Part shown: one piece after another, positions 15,686 to 23,238 of the stretch
Layout: every line of letters begins with the position of its first letter
Numbering within the stretch: position 1 is the first letter of the stretch
Origin: Candidatus Cloacimonadota bacterium
GTDB lineage: Bacteria; Cloacimonadota; Cloacimonadia; Cloacimonadales; Cloacimonadaceae
NCBI GenBank assembly: GCA_023230025.1
Contig: JALNYD010000006.1
Coordinates: forward strand, 1-29,139
DNA length: 29,139 nucleotides
Direction of reading: 5' to 3'
Translations under genes and position numbers: made by a program
The notes under the pieces: generated by a model
Database searches by the model: none
The model's input: the letters and a program-made list of their open reading frames with translations, nothing else
Told to the model about the DNA's origin: nothing

Positions 15686-16765
15686 TCAAGAGTCATTCTT
15701 GAATATGTAACGTCCGCGAATTCGGCCGCTCATGTCCATCAGCTTTAGCTTGTTGTCTGCGTCAAACTTAGCTCTGAGAACCTGACCTTGGGCAGAGTTT
15801 ATAAAAAAATCCTGTTTGGCGCTTTGCTCCTGCACGAAGTAATAGGATACCTCGCTATCCGCCTCAAAATCTTCAATGCGGTCATCCACGAAGTTCAGCA
15901 CTATGTTGCTGGCTTTCACCCAGTTTTCCTTTGGCCCGTTTTCTTCCTGAGCAAAGTGCACCACACAGGAATCCATCAGCGCTGCTTTTCGGAGTTCCCG
16001 CTTATCAAACCAGAGATGAAACTCCTGAGCACTGGCTGTAGCAAAATCATTGAAGAACTTTGGTTCACCAATGAACACGGCCTTTTCTTCCTCATCAAAA
16101 TAGATCAGAAAATCGCTGCTGGCGTTGTAGTCCTTGCTGTTGACCTGGACATTGAAGGTGGCTACCAGCTTACGTTCCTCCTCAAAAAACTCCATCTTAT
16201 CTGCACTGACTGTCAGAGTATCTGCCGTGCCAGCACTGACTACTGGTTGCTCAATCAGATAGGCATAACCCCGGCTTCGATCCCAAAAAGCATATCCACA
16301 CTTCGCTGTGCCGTTTTCTGCTTGATCATAGGCCTGCACCCGACTCCAGGCAGTGAAGGTATCCTTGCTCTGGTCATAGATCCCATAATCACCTTGCATC
16401 CATCTCGTCATCCCCTCTTTGGTGCTTTGCGTTAGTCGCACTCTGCCGCCCATATTCAATACCTGGGGTATACGATAGTAAGCCAGTGAATCCGCCACAA
16501 GATTCAAGGAATCATTCTGCACCACTACTCTGCCACTCAAGCGGGCTATCTTTGGCCCATCCAGAATGATCGCCCGATCACTTTTAAACTCTGTATCACC
16601 ATAGAAGAAATGCACTTTGCCAGCCAATTCCAGGATCTGCCCAGAACTGATATTGCTCATGTAGAGCTTATCGGAATGCACCAGCCGAAACCGCTCCGGA
16701 TCGGTTTTTGACCATATACTCAGGCAGAAGAGCAGCAGCAGACTACCAGCGATAATCTTTTTCAT
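15686..16765 (-). CDS. OstA/LptA-like periplasmic LPS-bridge protein, long form
   Basis: This 359-residue exported protein has a signal peptide (MKKIIAGSLLLLFCLSIWS) followed by repeated short beta-strands of the OstA/LptA jelly-roll type. Examples are GQILELAGKVHFFYGDTEFKS, KIARLSGRVVVQNDSLNLVA, NMGGRVRLT and the later TLTVSADKMEFFEEERKLVA... The chain length is about twice that of E. coli LptA (about 185), resembling the longer OstA-like proteins of the Bacteroidota/FCB lineages, and probably represents two jelly-roll stretches. The expected role is shuttling LPS across the periplasm between LptC and LptD. It overlaps the lptC 3' end by 23 nt and directly precedes lptB, a context that supports the call. 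The strict orthology to lptA is not certain. Confidence 0.85.
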   Translation of the reverse strand: MKKIIAGSLLLLFCLSIWSKTDPERFRLVHSDKLYMSNISSGQILELAGKVHFFYGDTEFKSDRAIILDGPKIARLSGRVVVQNDSLNLVADSLAYYRIPQVLNMGGRVRLTQSTKEGMTRWMQGDYGIYDQSKDTFTAWSRVQAYDQAENGTAKCGYAFWDRSRGYAYLIEQPVVSAGTADTLTVSADKMEFFEEERKLVATFNVQVNSKDYNASSDFLIYFDEEEKAVFIGEPKFFNDFATASAQEFHLWFDKRELRKAALMDSCVVHFAQEENGPKENWVKASNIVLNFVDDRIEDFEADSEVSYYFVQEQSAKQDFFINSAQGQVLRAKFDADNKLKLMDMSGRIRGRYIFKNDS

Positions 16766-17279
16766 CCACTATCCCTTCAGCAGATACTTCTTCCAATTCC
16801 GCATAACTGAACTTGGTATTGGTTTTCAGATTGCTACCACGTAACACATCCCCGGATCTTGTCAGCACTACATTGGCGGGGGCAGTAAGTATATCCAGAT
16901 TTCGCTCCCAGACAATCCGGGACGTCTGCAGCTTGCCATCGGGGGTTTCAAATACCGCATTGCCATTGGCGAATATTATATTGCGGGCATCATCTACAAT
17001 CGTGGTATCGGCCTTGATCACGGAACTCTGAATACCATCCTTATCATAAGACGTAAGGGTAACGGTGTAGGCATACAGCATTCTTCGATCAGTAAAGCGT
17101 TCCATCTTCTTGGCCTGAATAATATATTCCAGGCGATCATCCCGATATTCGCTTAGGCTCACATTGACAGAGGTCTCATCCGGCAAACCCCGTTCCATTG
17201 TAGGTGTAGGAGCGCCAAGATCAGCTTGCTTGCAACCAAAGCTGAAGAGCAGTACACACAATAGACAAAGAGTTCTCAT
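16743..17279 (-). CDS. lptC: LPS export protein LptC, predicted lipoprotein
   Basis: This 178-residue protein has a lipoprotein signal (LCVLLFSFGCKQ; Cys16 the likely lipidated residue), whereas E. coli LptC has a transmembrane anchor. The mature part has the LptC beta jelly-roll pattern: LEYIIQAKKMERFTDRRMLYA, VTLTSYDKDGIQSSVIKADT, ANGNAVFETPDGKLQTSRIVW and ITGAP-type strands. LptC receives LPS from LptBFG and passes it to LptA. The start ATG 17279 overlaps the kdsC stop by 4 nt, and the gene is followed by the OstA-like gene, so kdsC-lptC-lptA-lptB is conserved in order. Sequence alone would be weak; order makes it firm. Confidence 0.88.
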   Translation of the reverse strand: MRTLCLLCVLLFSFGCKQADLGAPTPTMERGLPDETSVNVSLSEYRDDRLEYIIQAKKMERFTDRRMLYAYTVTLTSYDKDGIQSSVIKADTTIVDDARNIIFANGNAVFETPDGKLQTSRIVWERNLDILTAPANVVLTRSGDVLRGSNLKTNTKFSYAELEEVSAEGIVDEKDYRW

Positions 17280-17845
17280 TGTGTATCAAAGCAGGAGCTT
17301 TCTTCCAGGTAACTCATCACCGCTCGTTCGAAGATGCCCTTTTTATGTAAAATGTGATTCACTAATTCGCGAACTGCCCCGTGACCACCACCGTTATCAG
17401 TTACCAGATCAGCTATCTTCTGGATTTCAGGGAGTGCATTGGAAGGACACGCTGATAGCGCAGCCCGTCGCATGCAGAGGATGTCATTCCAATCATCCCC
17501 CATATACACCAGATTATCAAAATCCATTTCCAGATCAGCCAGCAGTTTTCCCACACACTCCAATTTGCGGGATACTCCCTGGAATAGCAGATCAATCCTG
17601 AGATCCTGGCAACGCCTGCTCAGAGCTTCCGAGCTTCGGCCGGTGATCACTGCGACCTTGATGTCAGTATGTTTAAGCAGCATCAGAGCCAGACCGTCAT
17701 GAGCATCAAAATGCTTGATATCCAAACCATTATCGCCATAGATGATGCGCCCATCGGTCAATACTCCATCACAATCCAGAACAATCAGCTTGATATGTTG
17801 CCAATCTACCGGACGTTTATTCGGCTTAACGAAACAATTGGTCAT
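17276..17845 (-). CDS. kdsC: 3-deoxy-D-manno-octulosonate 8-phosphate phosphatase (HAD family)
   Basis: This is a 189-residue HAD-superfamily phosphatase without a cap domain, producing free Kdo from Kdo-8-phosphate. The motifs are LDCDGVLTDG (nucleophile Asp and acid/base Asp), ITGRSSEAL (motif II Thr), a Lys in GVSRKLE and MGDDWNDI (motif IV acids). The DGR-IIYGDNG-xxxKHFDAHDGL stretch is specific to KdsC. I chose ATG 17845 because it has AAGGAG 7 nt upstream; a longer frame to 17905 just reads into kdsA. Its stop overlaps lptC by 4 nt. It lies directly after kdsA, two steps of the same pathway. Confidence 0.95.
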   Translation of the reverse strand: MTNCFVKPNKRPVDWQHIKLIVLDCDGVLTDGRIIYGDNGLDIKHFDAHDGLALMLLKHTDIKVAVITGRSSEALSRRCQDLRIDLLFQGVSRKLECVGKLLADLEMDFDNLVYMGDDWNDILCMRRAALSACPSNALPEIQKIADLVTDNGGGHGAVRELVNHILHKKGIFERAVMSYLEESSCFDTQ

Positions 17846-17846
17846 A

Positions 17847-18653
17847 TTAGAGCTCCTTGGTCTGGCAGATTTCGATGCAACGCTGCAGAATCGGCTCCAG
17901 TGCATCCAGGGCTAGCATAGTGGAGGCATCACTCTGGGCTTCAGAGGGTCTTGGGTGACACTCGATAAACAAGCCCTTGAGCATATCTGTGGCGATGGCT
18001 GCCCGGGCCATCATTGGCGCAAACTCTGGATTTCCCCCGGTGCTGGTTCCGCTGGAAGGTCTTTGCAAGGAATGGGTGAGATCGTAAACAACCGGATAAC
18101 CGGTTTGGTGCATGATCGCAAAACCGCGAAAATCAACTACCAGATTGTGATAACCGAAGCTGCTGCCCCGCTCCGTAAGCAAGATTTGGGGGTTTCCCGC
18201 CGCTTCAGCCTTGGCTGCTGCTGCAGCCATATCCTCAGGTGCCATGAATTGCCCTTTTTTGATATTCACAATTCGTCCCGAAGCTGCCGCAGCCTGAATC
18301 AAGGCGGTTTGCCGGCTCAGAAAAGCTGGAATCTGCAATATGTCACAAACCTCAGCTACCGGAGCAACCTCAGAGCACTCATGCACATCAGTCAAGACCG
18401 GCAGATTAAACTCAGTTCTAATACGATGCAGAATCTGTAAACCTCTGTCCAGGCCTGGTCCGGTGGGAGAGCTGATACTACTGCGGTTGGCTTTACTGAA
18501 AGAGGATTTGAACACCAAAGGCAATTGCAGACGCAGACAGAGTGTCTTCAAATACTCCGCCGTGGAAAGCATCAGATGTTCTTCTTCAATAACGCAGGGC
18601 CCGGCGATCAGGAAGAAGGGATCGCTGGCTGTTAAAGCTTGATAGAGCGGCAC
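17847..18653 (-). CDS. kdsA: 3-deoxy-D-manno-octulosonate 8-phosphate synthase
   Basis: This 268-residue cytoplasmic aldolase-type enzyme condenses PEP and arabinose-5-phosphate into Kdo-8-phosphate. Signature segments are FLIAGPCVIEEE near the start, LVFKSSFSKANRSS (family FK.S..KANRSS), VLTDVHE and LQIPAFLSRQTAL, plus the NIKKGQFMAPEDM stretch. The start codon is GTG at 18653, preceded by a GGAAGG site, 9 nt after the metK stop. The metal-type signature (Cys after the N-terminal Leu-Ile-Ala-Gly-Pro) is GPCVIE, as in metal-dependent enzymes. It is the first LPS gene in the run. Confidence 0.96.
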   Translation of the reverse strand: MPLYQALTASDPFFLIAGPCVIEEEHLMLSTAEYLKTLCLRLQLPLVFKSSFSKANRSSISSPTGPGLDRGLQILHRIRTEFNLPVLTDVHECSEVAPVAEVCDILQIPAFLSRQTALIQAAAASGRIVNIKKGQFMAPEDMAAAAAKAEAAGNPQILLTERGSSFGYHNLVVDFRGFAIMHQTGYPVVYDLTHSLQRPSSGTSTGGNPEFAPMMARAAIATDMLKGLFIECHPRPSEAQSDASTMLALDALEPILQRCIEICQTKEL

Positions 18654-18662
18654 TAAACCTTC

Positions 18663-19823
18663 CTATCCGAGATATTTGATCTGCTCCCAGCTTTGCTTGC
18701 AGGCATTCAGCCCAAAATGTCCATAACTGGCAGTGGGTAGATAGATCGCTCGGTTGAGTTCAAGATATTCAATGATTCCCTTTACTGTCAAGTCAAATCT
18801 ATTGCGGATCAATGTCTCCAGCTCACTTTCCGGCATTATGGCACTGCCAAAAGTCTCCACCATTAGGGAAACCGGTTCGGAATCCCCAATCACAAAGCTG
18901 AACTGGATCAGGCATTCATCGGCCAATCCGCTGCCCACAATACTTTTAGCTATATGTCTTGCCATATATGCTGCGCTTCGATCCACCTTCGTGGCATCCT
19001 TGCCGCTAAAAGCCCCGCCTCCATGCTGAGCCCAACCGCCATAGGTATCCACAATGATCTTGCGACCGGTTAAACCAGTATCCGCAGCCGGACCGCCATC
19101 ATGCCAGCGACCCAAAGGATTAATCAGAATCTTGACCTTCCGCCCGTCAAAGCGAACTTGATCCTCCATTTTGCCAATAGTGGGATGCACCACTTTTTTG
19201 ATGATCTCATGTTTGAGATCCTCAAAGTCCAACTCGCAGATATCCTGATGGTGTGTGGAAATCACAACTGTATCCAGCTCAGAGGGTTTTCGTCCGAGAT
19301 AGCGGAAACTAACCTGACTCTTGGCATCGGGCATCAAGCAGGGAATCTCCCCTGATTTGCGGACTTTGGCCAGATTGATCAATAGTTGATGCGCCATCTC
19401 AATCGGAATCGGCATCAGTGATTTGCATTGATTACTGGCATAACCAAACATCAGGCCCTGGTCTCCGGCACCCTGATTGCGCGCCAGATCACCTTCCTGG
19501 GCATGCAGATAGTTCTGTATCTGACAATTGTAATCAAAACCCTTGTCCGGATGAACATACCCGATCTTACGAATTACTTCGCGGACAATCGGCTCCACAT
19601 CAATCTCCGAACTGGAGGTGATCTCTCCAGAAAGGATAATCCGGTTTTCCGTCGCCATGGTTTCACAGGCCACCCGGGAAAGCGGTTCCTGCCTTAAATA
19701 TGCATCCAGAATGGCGTCAGATATCTGGTCGCAAACCTTGTCCGGATGACCTTCTGATACCGATTCTGAAGTGAACAGATAGCCATTCAACGGGCTATTG
19801 TTTTTTGCATGTAAAGCTGTCAT
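18663..19823 (-). CDS. metK: S-adenosylmethionine synthase
   Basis: This 386-residue enzyme makes S-adenosylmethionine from methionine and ATP. Its motifs are SESVSEGHPDKVCDQISDAI (ATP/metal binding), GAGDQGLMFGYA (MetK signature 1) and GGGAFSGKDATKVDRSAAYM (signature 2). The start ATG 19823 gives the usual short leader before YLFTSESVSEGHPDK and has AGGAG about 7 nt upstream. It is the first gene of the 15-kb - strand run. An intrinsic-terminator-like hairpin ends about 20 nt before the start codon, so the mRNA must either pass through it or begin inside it (see separate entry). This suggests conditional expression, which is inference. Confidence 0.97.
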   Translation of the reverse strand: MTALHAKNNSPLNGYLFTSESVSEGHPDKVCDQISDAILDAYLRQEPLSRVACETMATENRIILSGEITSSSEIDVEPIVREVIRKIGYVHPDKGFDYNCQIQNYLHAQEGDLARNQGAGDQGLMFGYASNQCKSLMPIPIEMAHQLLINLAKVRKSGEIPCLMPDAKSQVSFRYLGRKPSELDTVVISTHHQDICELDFEDLKHEIIKKVVHPTIGKMEDQVRFDGRKVKILINPLGRWHDGGPAADTGLTGRKIIVDTYGGWAQHGGGAFSGKDATKVDRSAAYMARHIAKSIVGSGLADECLIQFSFVIGDSEPVSLMVETFGSAIMPESELETLIRNRFDLTVKGIIEYLELNRAIYLPTASYGHFGLNACKQSWEQIKYLG

Positions 19824-19838
19824 TTATCTACTCCTATT

Positions 19839-19872
19839 CTTCAAACAAAAAGAGCCGGCGCTAAAGCCGGCT
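19839..19872 (-). terminator. Terminator-like hairpin in the metK leader
   Basis: On the - strand AGCCGGC (19872-19866), loop TTTAGC, GCCGGCT (19859-19853) forms a perfect 7-bp stem followed by CTTTTTGTTT. This has the layout of an intrinsic terminator. It could end the tRNA-Lys transcript, or act as a metK attenuator. Two alternative pairings compete with its 5' arm: GCTAAAG (19896-19890) with CTTTAGC (19876-19870), and CGGCT (19887-19883) with AGCCG (19872-19868). Confidence 0.75.
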
Positions 19873-19990
19873 AAAGGATCGGAGCCGCACTTTAGCACAT
19901 TTTATTACGCGGAGCAAAGAGCAAATTACCGCGATCCAATCAATGTAAATCTGAATAACTGTTCTGCACCCAGATGAACAAAAAAAAGCT

Positions 19991-20066
19991 TGGTACACCT
20001 CCGGGGATTCGAACCCCGGACCCACTGATTAAGAGTCAGTTGCTCTACCAACTGAGCTAGAGATGC
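19991..20066 (-). tRNA. tRNA-Lys (anticodon CUU)
   Basis: This 76-nt - strand gene has all four arms. The acceptor stem is GCATCTC/GAGGTGT with two G-T pairs; the D arm is AGCTCAGTTGGTAGAGC; the anticodon stem-loop ACTGA-CTCTTAA-TCAGT has CTT at positions 34-36; and the T arm is CCGGGGTTCGAATCCCCGG. Discriminator A and a gene-encoded CCA are present (19991-19993 on the + strand complement). A TTGACA (20108-20103 on the - strand) lies about 37 nt upstream and may be the -35 element, but no good -10 follows at the normal spacing. A T-run (AGCTTTTTTT) follows directly after the CCA. Confidence 0.97.
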
Positions 20067-20225
20067 ACACTGTTATTGCCATGCAATTTAACCCCGCATT
20101 TGTGTCAAGCGGATTCTTTCGTCTCTTGAGTAGAGCCACTCCGTGTTGCCGGGTTTGATATTATCCCTTTAGCAAGTGCTTCCTCCCCGGTTCAACCTGG
20201 ATCTGCCCCTGTTATATCGTGTTTT

Positions 20226-20313
20226 TTTGAAATGACATAATCCATGCCTAGCCCACCACCCAATATAGTATGGGGCTCCGCCCCATGCCCCGGCAAGATT
20301 ATGTTATTTCAAA
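20226..20313. repeat. MITE-like inverted-repeat element with internal hairpin
   Basis: A 17-bp imperfect terminal inverted repeat, TTTGAAATGACATAATC (20226-20242) and its counterpart (20297-20313) with one mismatch, encloses about 54 bp. The interior has a perfect ATGGGG-CTCCG-CCCCAT hairpin (20270-20286). The layout fits a small non-autonomous mobile element or a strong RNA hairpin, and there is a T-run just before the left arm. The rest of the 434-bp stretch between the tRNA gene and the SUMF1-like gene (20067-20500) shows no gene that I can support. Confidence 0.5.
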
Positions 20314-20500
20314 GTGGATACTGGATTACTTCACAATGATCAACCGACTAAAAGCCTCAACCGATGTTACAGAAAGCAGCTTATCAATAGTCAGACACCA
20401 TGATCCTCGTCTGGCAGAGTATGAGCTTCCTGCAGCAGAAAGCGCCTGCTTTGATCAAACAGATTAACGGCTTAGTCCTAGCTTACTTATCTGATGATTC

Positions 20501-21604
20501 TTACAATCCGGAGCGGGATACTCTAAAACCAACGTTGTTCAGATTATCAGATGGATTGCGAGGAAACCTGCTGGTTGCACAACAGCTCTGATGGTCAACG
20601 CTAAAACTCCCTCCCCTGAAAGCTCTTTTGTTACTACCAGAGGCAGGCGGCGCATTTGGAGGTTGTATGGGCGCAGCTCCAAACACGTCCCATACCCATT
20701 CCCAAACGTTGCCACTCATATCATAAGCACCCATGAGGTTGGGGTTTTTCAAACCCACGTCGTGAGTTCGAACTCCATTGCCATCATTAATGTCTGAGTT
20801 CCCAAGATACCATGCAACAGAATCGATATCTGGCCCACCACAATATATATTTGCTGGTTTTCTCTGACAATCGAAAGAAACATACATATACTCAACTTCT
20901 GCGAGAAGACGGTAGCCATGGGCATTCCAATCACAATTTATCAATGTCTGATTCTGATCGTCTAACTTCCAGCCTGAAGGCCAGTTATCCGGATTTGTGC
21001 CATATGATCCGTAGCTGTAACATGGTGGGATTTTTTCCTGTAAGCTTCGGCGGTTGCAATACTCAATGGCATCAAACCACGACACCATCTCCACAGGCCT
21101 ATTGGGATTTCCAGGGAAGTTTGAAGGATTCGTTCCCATAACGGCATGAAACTCATTTTGGGTAACTTCATAGCGATCTATGTAGAAGCTGCCAATGGTT
21201 GCATCGCCACCTTGAAGTAGAAGCGTTCCTTCGTCAACCCTGACGAACGATGCATATTGTTCTTCATTGTGCAACGGATTATCCCGGGCAATGATTTTCA
21301 CCATAAATGCTTCTCCGGCCCCTATACCATCACCAACTGGATGCCACAGGATTTGTTTTCCATTTCCAGGAGATACTTGATCACCCACATCCCCACTAAT
21401 GGCACTGGGGTAATGCGTGTAACTTGCTCCACTATCTGATGATAACACAACTGTTATTTGACACATATCATCCGCGATCAAATCATAACTAATGGCTACA
21501 TTGCCAGATGAATAAGAGGCTAATACATTGCTGACAACTGGTTGGGAAGCATAGCCATATGCCAATGCAAGAATAAACAATATTACAAACATCATGTGTT
21601 TCAT
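20501..21604 (-). CDS. Exported SUMF1/FGE-like domain protein
   Basis: This 367-residue protein has a signal peptide (MKHMMFVILFILALAYGYAS) and a short Ig-like N-terminal region (about 21-110, with VLSSDSGASYTH). A SUMF1 (formylglycine-generating enzyme) domain then runs from about 118 to the end. Family motifs are FYIDRYEVTQNEF, PVEMVSWFDAIEYCNRRS, GYRLLAEVEYMYVS, AYDMSGNVWEWVWD and FRGGSFSVDHQSCC...NNVGFRVSR. True FGE enzymes need two copper-binding Cys after the GGS turn; here the first position is Val336 and only the second, Cys341, is kept, so sulfatase activation is unlikely. Such exported SUMF1 domains are abundant in FCB bacteria and probably bind ligands. The start ATG has GAGGAGG upstream. 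It follows the FlgD-domain gene by 10 nt. Confidence 0.9.
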   Translation of the reverse strand: MKHMMFVILFILALAYGYASQPVVSNVLASYSSGNVAISYDLIADDMCQITVVLSSDSGASYTHYPSAISGDVGDQVSPGNGKQILWHPVGDGIGAGEAFMVKIIARDNPLHNEEQYASFVRVDEGTLLLQGGDATIGSFYIDRYEVTQNEFHAVMGTNPSNFPGNPNRPVEMVSWFDAIEYCNRRSLQEKIPPCYSYGSYGTNPDNWPSGWKLDDQNQTLINCDWNAHGYRLLAEVEYMYVSFDCQRKPANIYCGGPDIDSVAWYLGNSDINDGNGVRTHDVGLKNPNLMGAYDMSGNVWEWVWDVFGAAPIQPPNAPPASGSNKRAFRGGSFSVDHQSCCATSRFPRNPSDNLNNVGFRVSRSGL

Positions 21605-21614
21605 ATCAACCTCC

Positions 21615-22340
21615 TCATTTTAAGAGAACCATTTTTTTAACTGACTTCTGCTGGCCCGCAGTAAATACTATCTGATATATGCCACTTGAAAGAGGTTTCC
21701 CAAAATGATCCTGACCAGTAAAGATCCATGAGTATTCTCCTTCCTTGCTTTGAGGTCTTGACATCGAGTTTACTAACTGTCCTCGGGCATTATATACCCC
21801 TATTCTGACTGATGCAGGATGTTTGAGCTGGTAGACTATCGTGGTACTGGGGTTAAATGGGTTGGGAAAAATCGTTTTAATACCAGAAATCAACGGAGCA
21901 CCAGGAGCTTCCCATTCCCCACCGACGTTAACTTGCACAGCTAATGGGCCATGAACGTTTTCGGTGCCATCTTGTTCTAAAGAGACTAACCAATAGTGAT
22001 ATACACCACTAAGCAGAATGGAATTGTCAATGTATTGATAGATTTGGAAACTGGATGTATTGGTAGATGGAATCAAAGCCGAAATGATCAGCGCAGCAGA
22101 GATACTGTCGCTATCAAGAGCCCGATAAACATAGTAACCTAGAACATTGGTCTCTGACTGTGTCGCCCATAAAACGCGAATCTGATTATCGCTGATGATG
22201 CTTGCGTTAAACATAGATAATTCTACTGGTAATGTGTTCTCATTAATGCCAAACACATTGGATTCACCAAAACCAGTAAGGGCAAAGACATTGCCACATA
22301 AGAGCAGCAATAACAGTAAGATAAGAGACATTCTCATCAT
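21615..22340 (-). CDS. Exported protein with FN3-like and FlgD-like C-terminal domains
   Basis: This 241-residue protein begins with a signal peptide (MMRMSLILLLLLLLCGNVFA). An FN3-like domain (about 38-140) starts with LPVELSMFNAS and includes ETNVLGYYVYRA. A C-terminal FlgD-like Ig domain (about 153-241) has IFPNPFNPSTTIVYQL, VRIGVYNARGQLV and SGIYQIVFTAGQQKSVKKMVLLK. FlgD-like tails of this sort are common at the ends of exported proteins in Cloacimonadota, Fibrobacterota and relatives, and may be sorting or anchoring signals. The start ATG 22340 has a strong AAGGAAGGAG site. It precedes the SUMF1-like gene by 10 nt, so both are likely one operon. Having little else besides the sorting-type tail makes it unusually small. 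Confidence 0.88.
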   Translation of the reverse strand: MMRMSLILLLLLLLCGNVFALTGFGESNVFGINENTLPVELSMFNASIISDNQIRVLWATQSETNVLGYYVYRALDSDSISAALIISALIPSTNTSSFQIYQYIDNSILLSGVYHYWLVSLEQDGTENVHGPLAVQVNVGGEWEAPGAPLISGIKTIFPNPFNPSTTIVYQLKHPASVRIGVYNARGQLVNSMSRPQSKEGEYSWIFTGQDHFGKPLSSGIYQIVFTAGQQKSVKKMVLLK

Positions 22341-23076
22341 TTACTCCTTCCTTTATTAGATTTGAAGACAGCGTTTTTCTTCGGCATCAACTGACAACAG
22401 AAGAAAAAGAGTCTCCATGCATCAAAAAACCTAACTTTGAGTCAATTTTTCGTAACATAGCCTGAAGGCATCGTGTAGAAGAACCATTACTTTAAGAGAT
22501 GTTACTTTAGTGTCTCCAATCTTACTGCCACATGGACAAACCAATGGCAGCATCTTTTACCGCTCCAGCAAACAAGAAGAAGTCCAGTTTACGACAATCA
22601 CAATTATTTAGATAGTCACTGTATAGCCGGAATATTTTTCTACGTTTAGTATATTCATTTTTATGGCTCTGTTAGCAAAATAATATTAGACATGCGCCGC
22701 ATGCTACACTATTTTGTGTCGTTCCATGGATATCGAAGAATGTGTCAAGAACAATCTGATCTTTTGAAATTTTTCCTACATTCTGGATTCACAATCCCGC
22801 GCAGATTCACCACACAAACCCACTTTGGGTTCATCAATACCTGGCACTGAGACACAGTCCAACGCCAGTCCAATTCATATTTCTGCCTATAAACCCCAGC
22901 AGCCATTGTGACAGATGATACTTTTACGAAGATTTGGGTGATACTTTGTAGACACGCCATCTTGATGTTTGTTTATCTCACGCGGCTGGATATTGTATCC
23001 ACTCTCACTCACATAAGAAAAGAGCGCTAGATTGATAGTGTTACTATTGAATTTTATTCCGCTTAAGTCTGCTATA
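22341..23076. other. Apparently gene-free, A+T-richer region
   Basis: About 740 bp lie between the FlgD-domain gene and the second composite repeat. I see no frame with a convincing start, ribosome-binding site and protein-like sequence. A 71-codon frame on the - strand (22960-22745) lacks recognisable motifs, and an adjacent - strand frame over 22850-22765 is also open, so the area may be a decayed gene. The stretch contains the promoter region of the FlgD-domain/SUMF1-like pair and an imperfect palindrome at 22676-22716. Confidence 0.45.
22676..22716. repeat. Nested imperfect palindrome in the gene-free region
   Basis: Outer arms CAAAATA (22676-22682) and TATTTTG (22710-22716) flank TAG/CTA and an inner perfect CATGC (22691-22695)/GCATG (22699-22703) stem with a GCC loop. 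The symmetry spans 41 bp. It could be a hairpin RNA, a dyad operator or a mobile-element remnant; I see no second copy in the window. Confidence 0.4.
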
Positions 23077-23198
23077 AAGCGTCAGGATGACGCCTCCACA
23101 CCCGCCTCCACACCCGATACTTCGCCTCTATTTCAGCACTATATCACCCCATAATCTCCGCATGGCATGGGCGAATTATGGGGTGATATAGTGCTGAA
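23077..23198 (-). repeat. Composite palindromic repeat, full copy 2 (inverted)
   Basis: Read on the - strand this copies the 4309-4420 unit. A perfect 24-bp stem (23175-23198 with 23132-23155) has arm sequence identical to copy 1 over 24 bp, and its 19-nt loop differs from copy 1 at two positions. It is followed by a similar spacer and the small stem AGGCGTCA-TCC-TGACGCTT (23095-23077). This copy carries an extra 12 bp, a tandem CCTCCACACCCG duplication at 23093-23116 on the + strand. It lies 40 bp beyond the stop of the hydrolase gene. Confidence 0.92.
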
Positions 23199-23238
23199 GC
23201 CGTGGTAAACCAAGGAGCATGAGATGGGTGGGCGGACA

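Noticed and set aside
15788..16435. A 215-codon + strand frame opposite the lptA-like gene
   Set aside because: It is antisense to a gene with a signal peptide and OstA-like strands, has no motif and lies wholly inside it.
19824..19990. A SAM riboswitch in front of metK
   Set aside because: I looked for the conserved SAM-I, SAM-II and SAM-III type core sequences and saw none. Only a terminator-like hairpin with possible alternative pairings is supported.
22745..22960. A 71-codon - strand frame in the gene-free region
   Set aside because: There is no recognisable family, no good ribosome-binding site, and two overlapping frames on the same strand are equally open. I mention it only as part of the gap.
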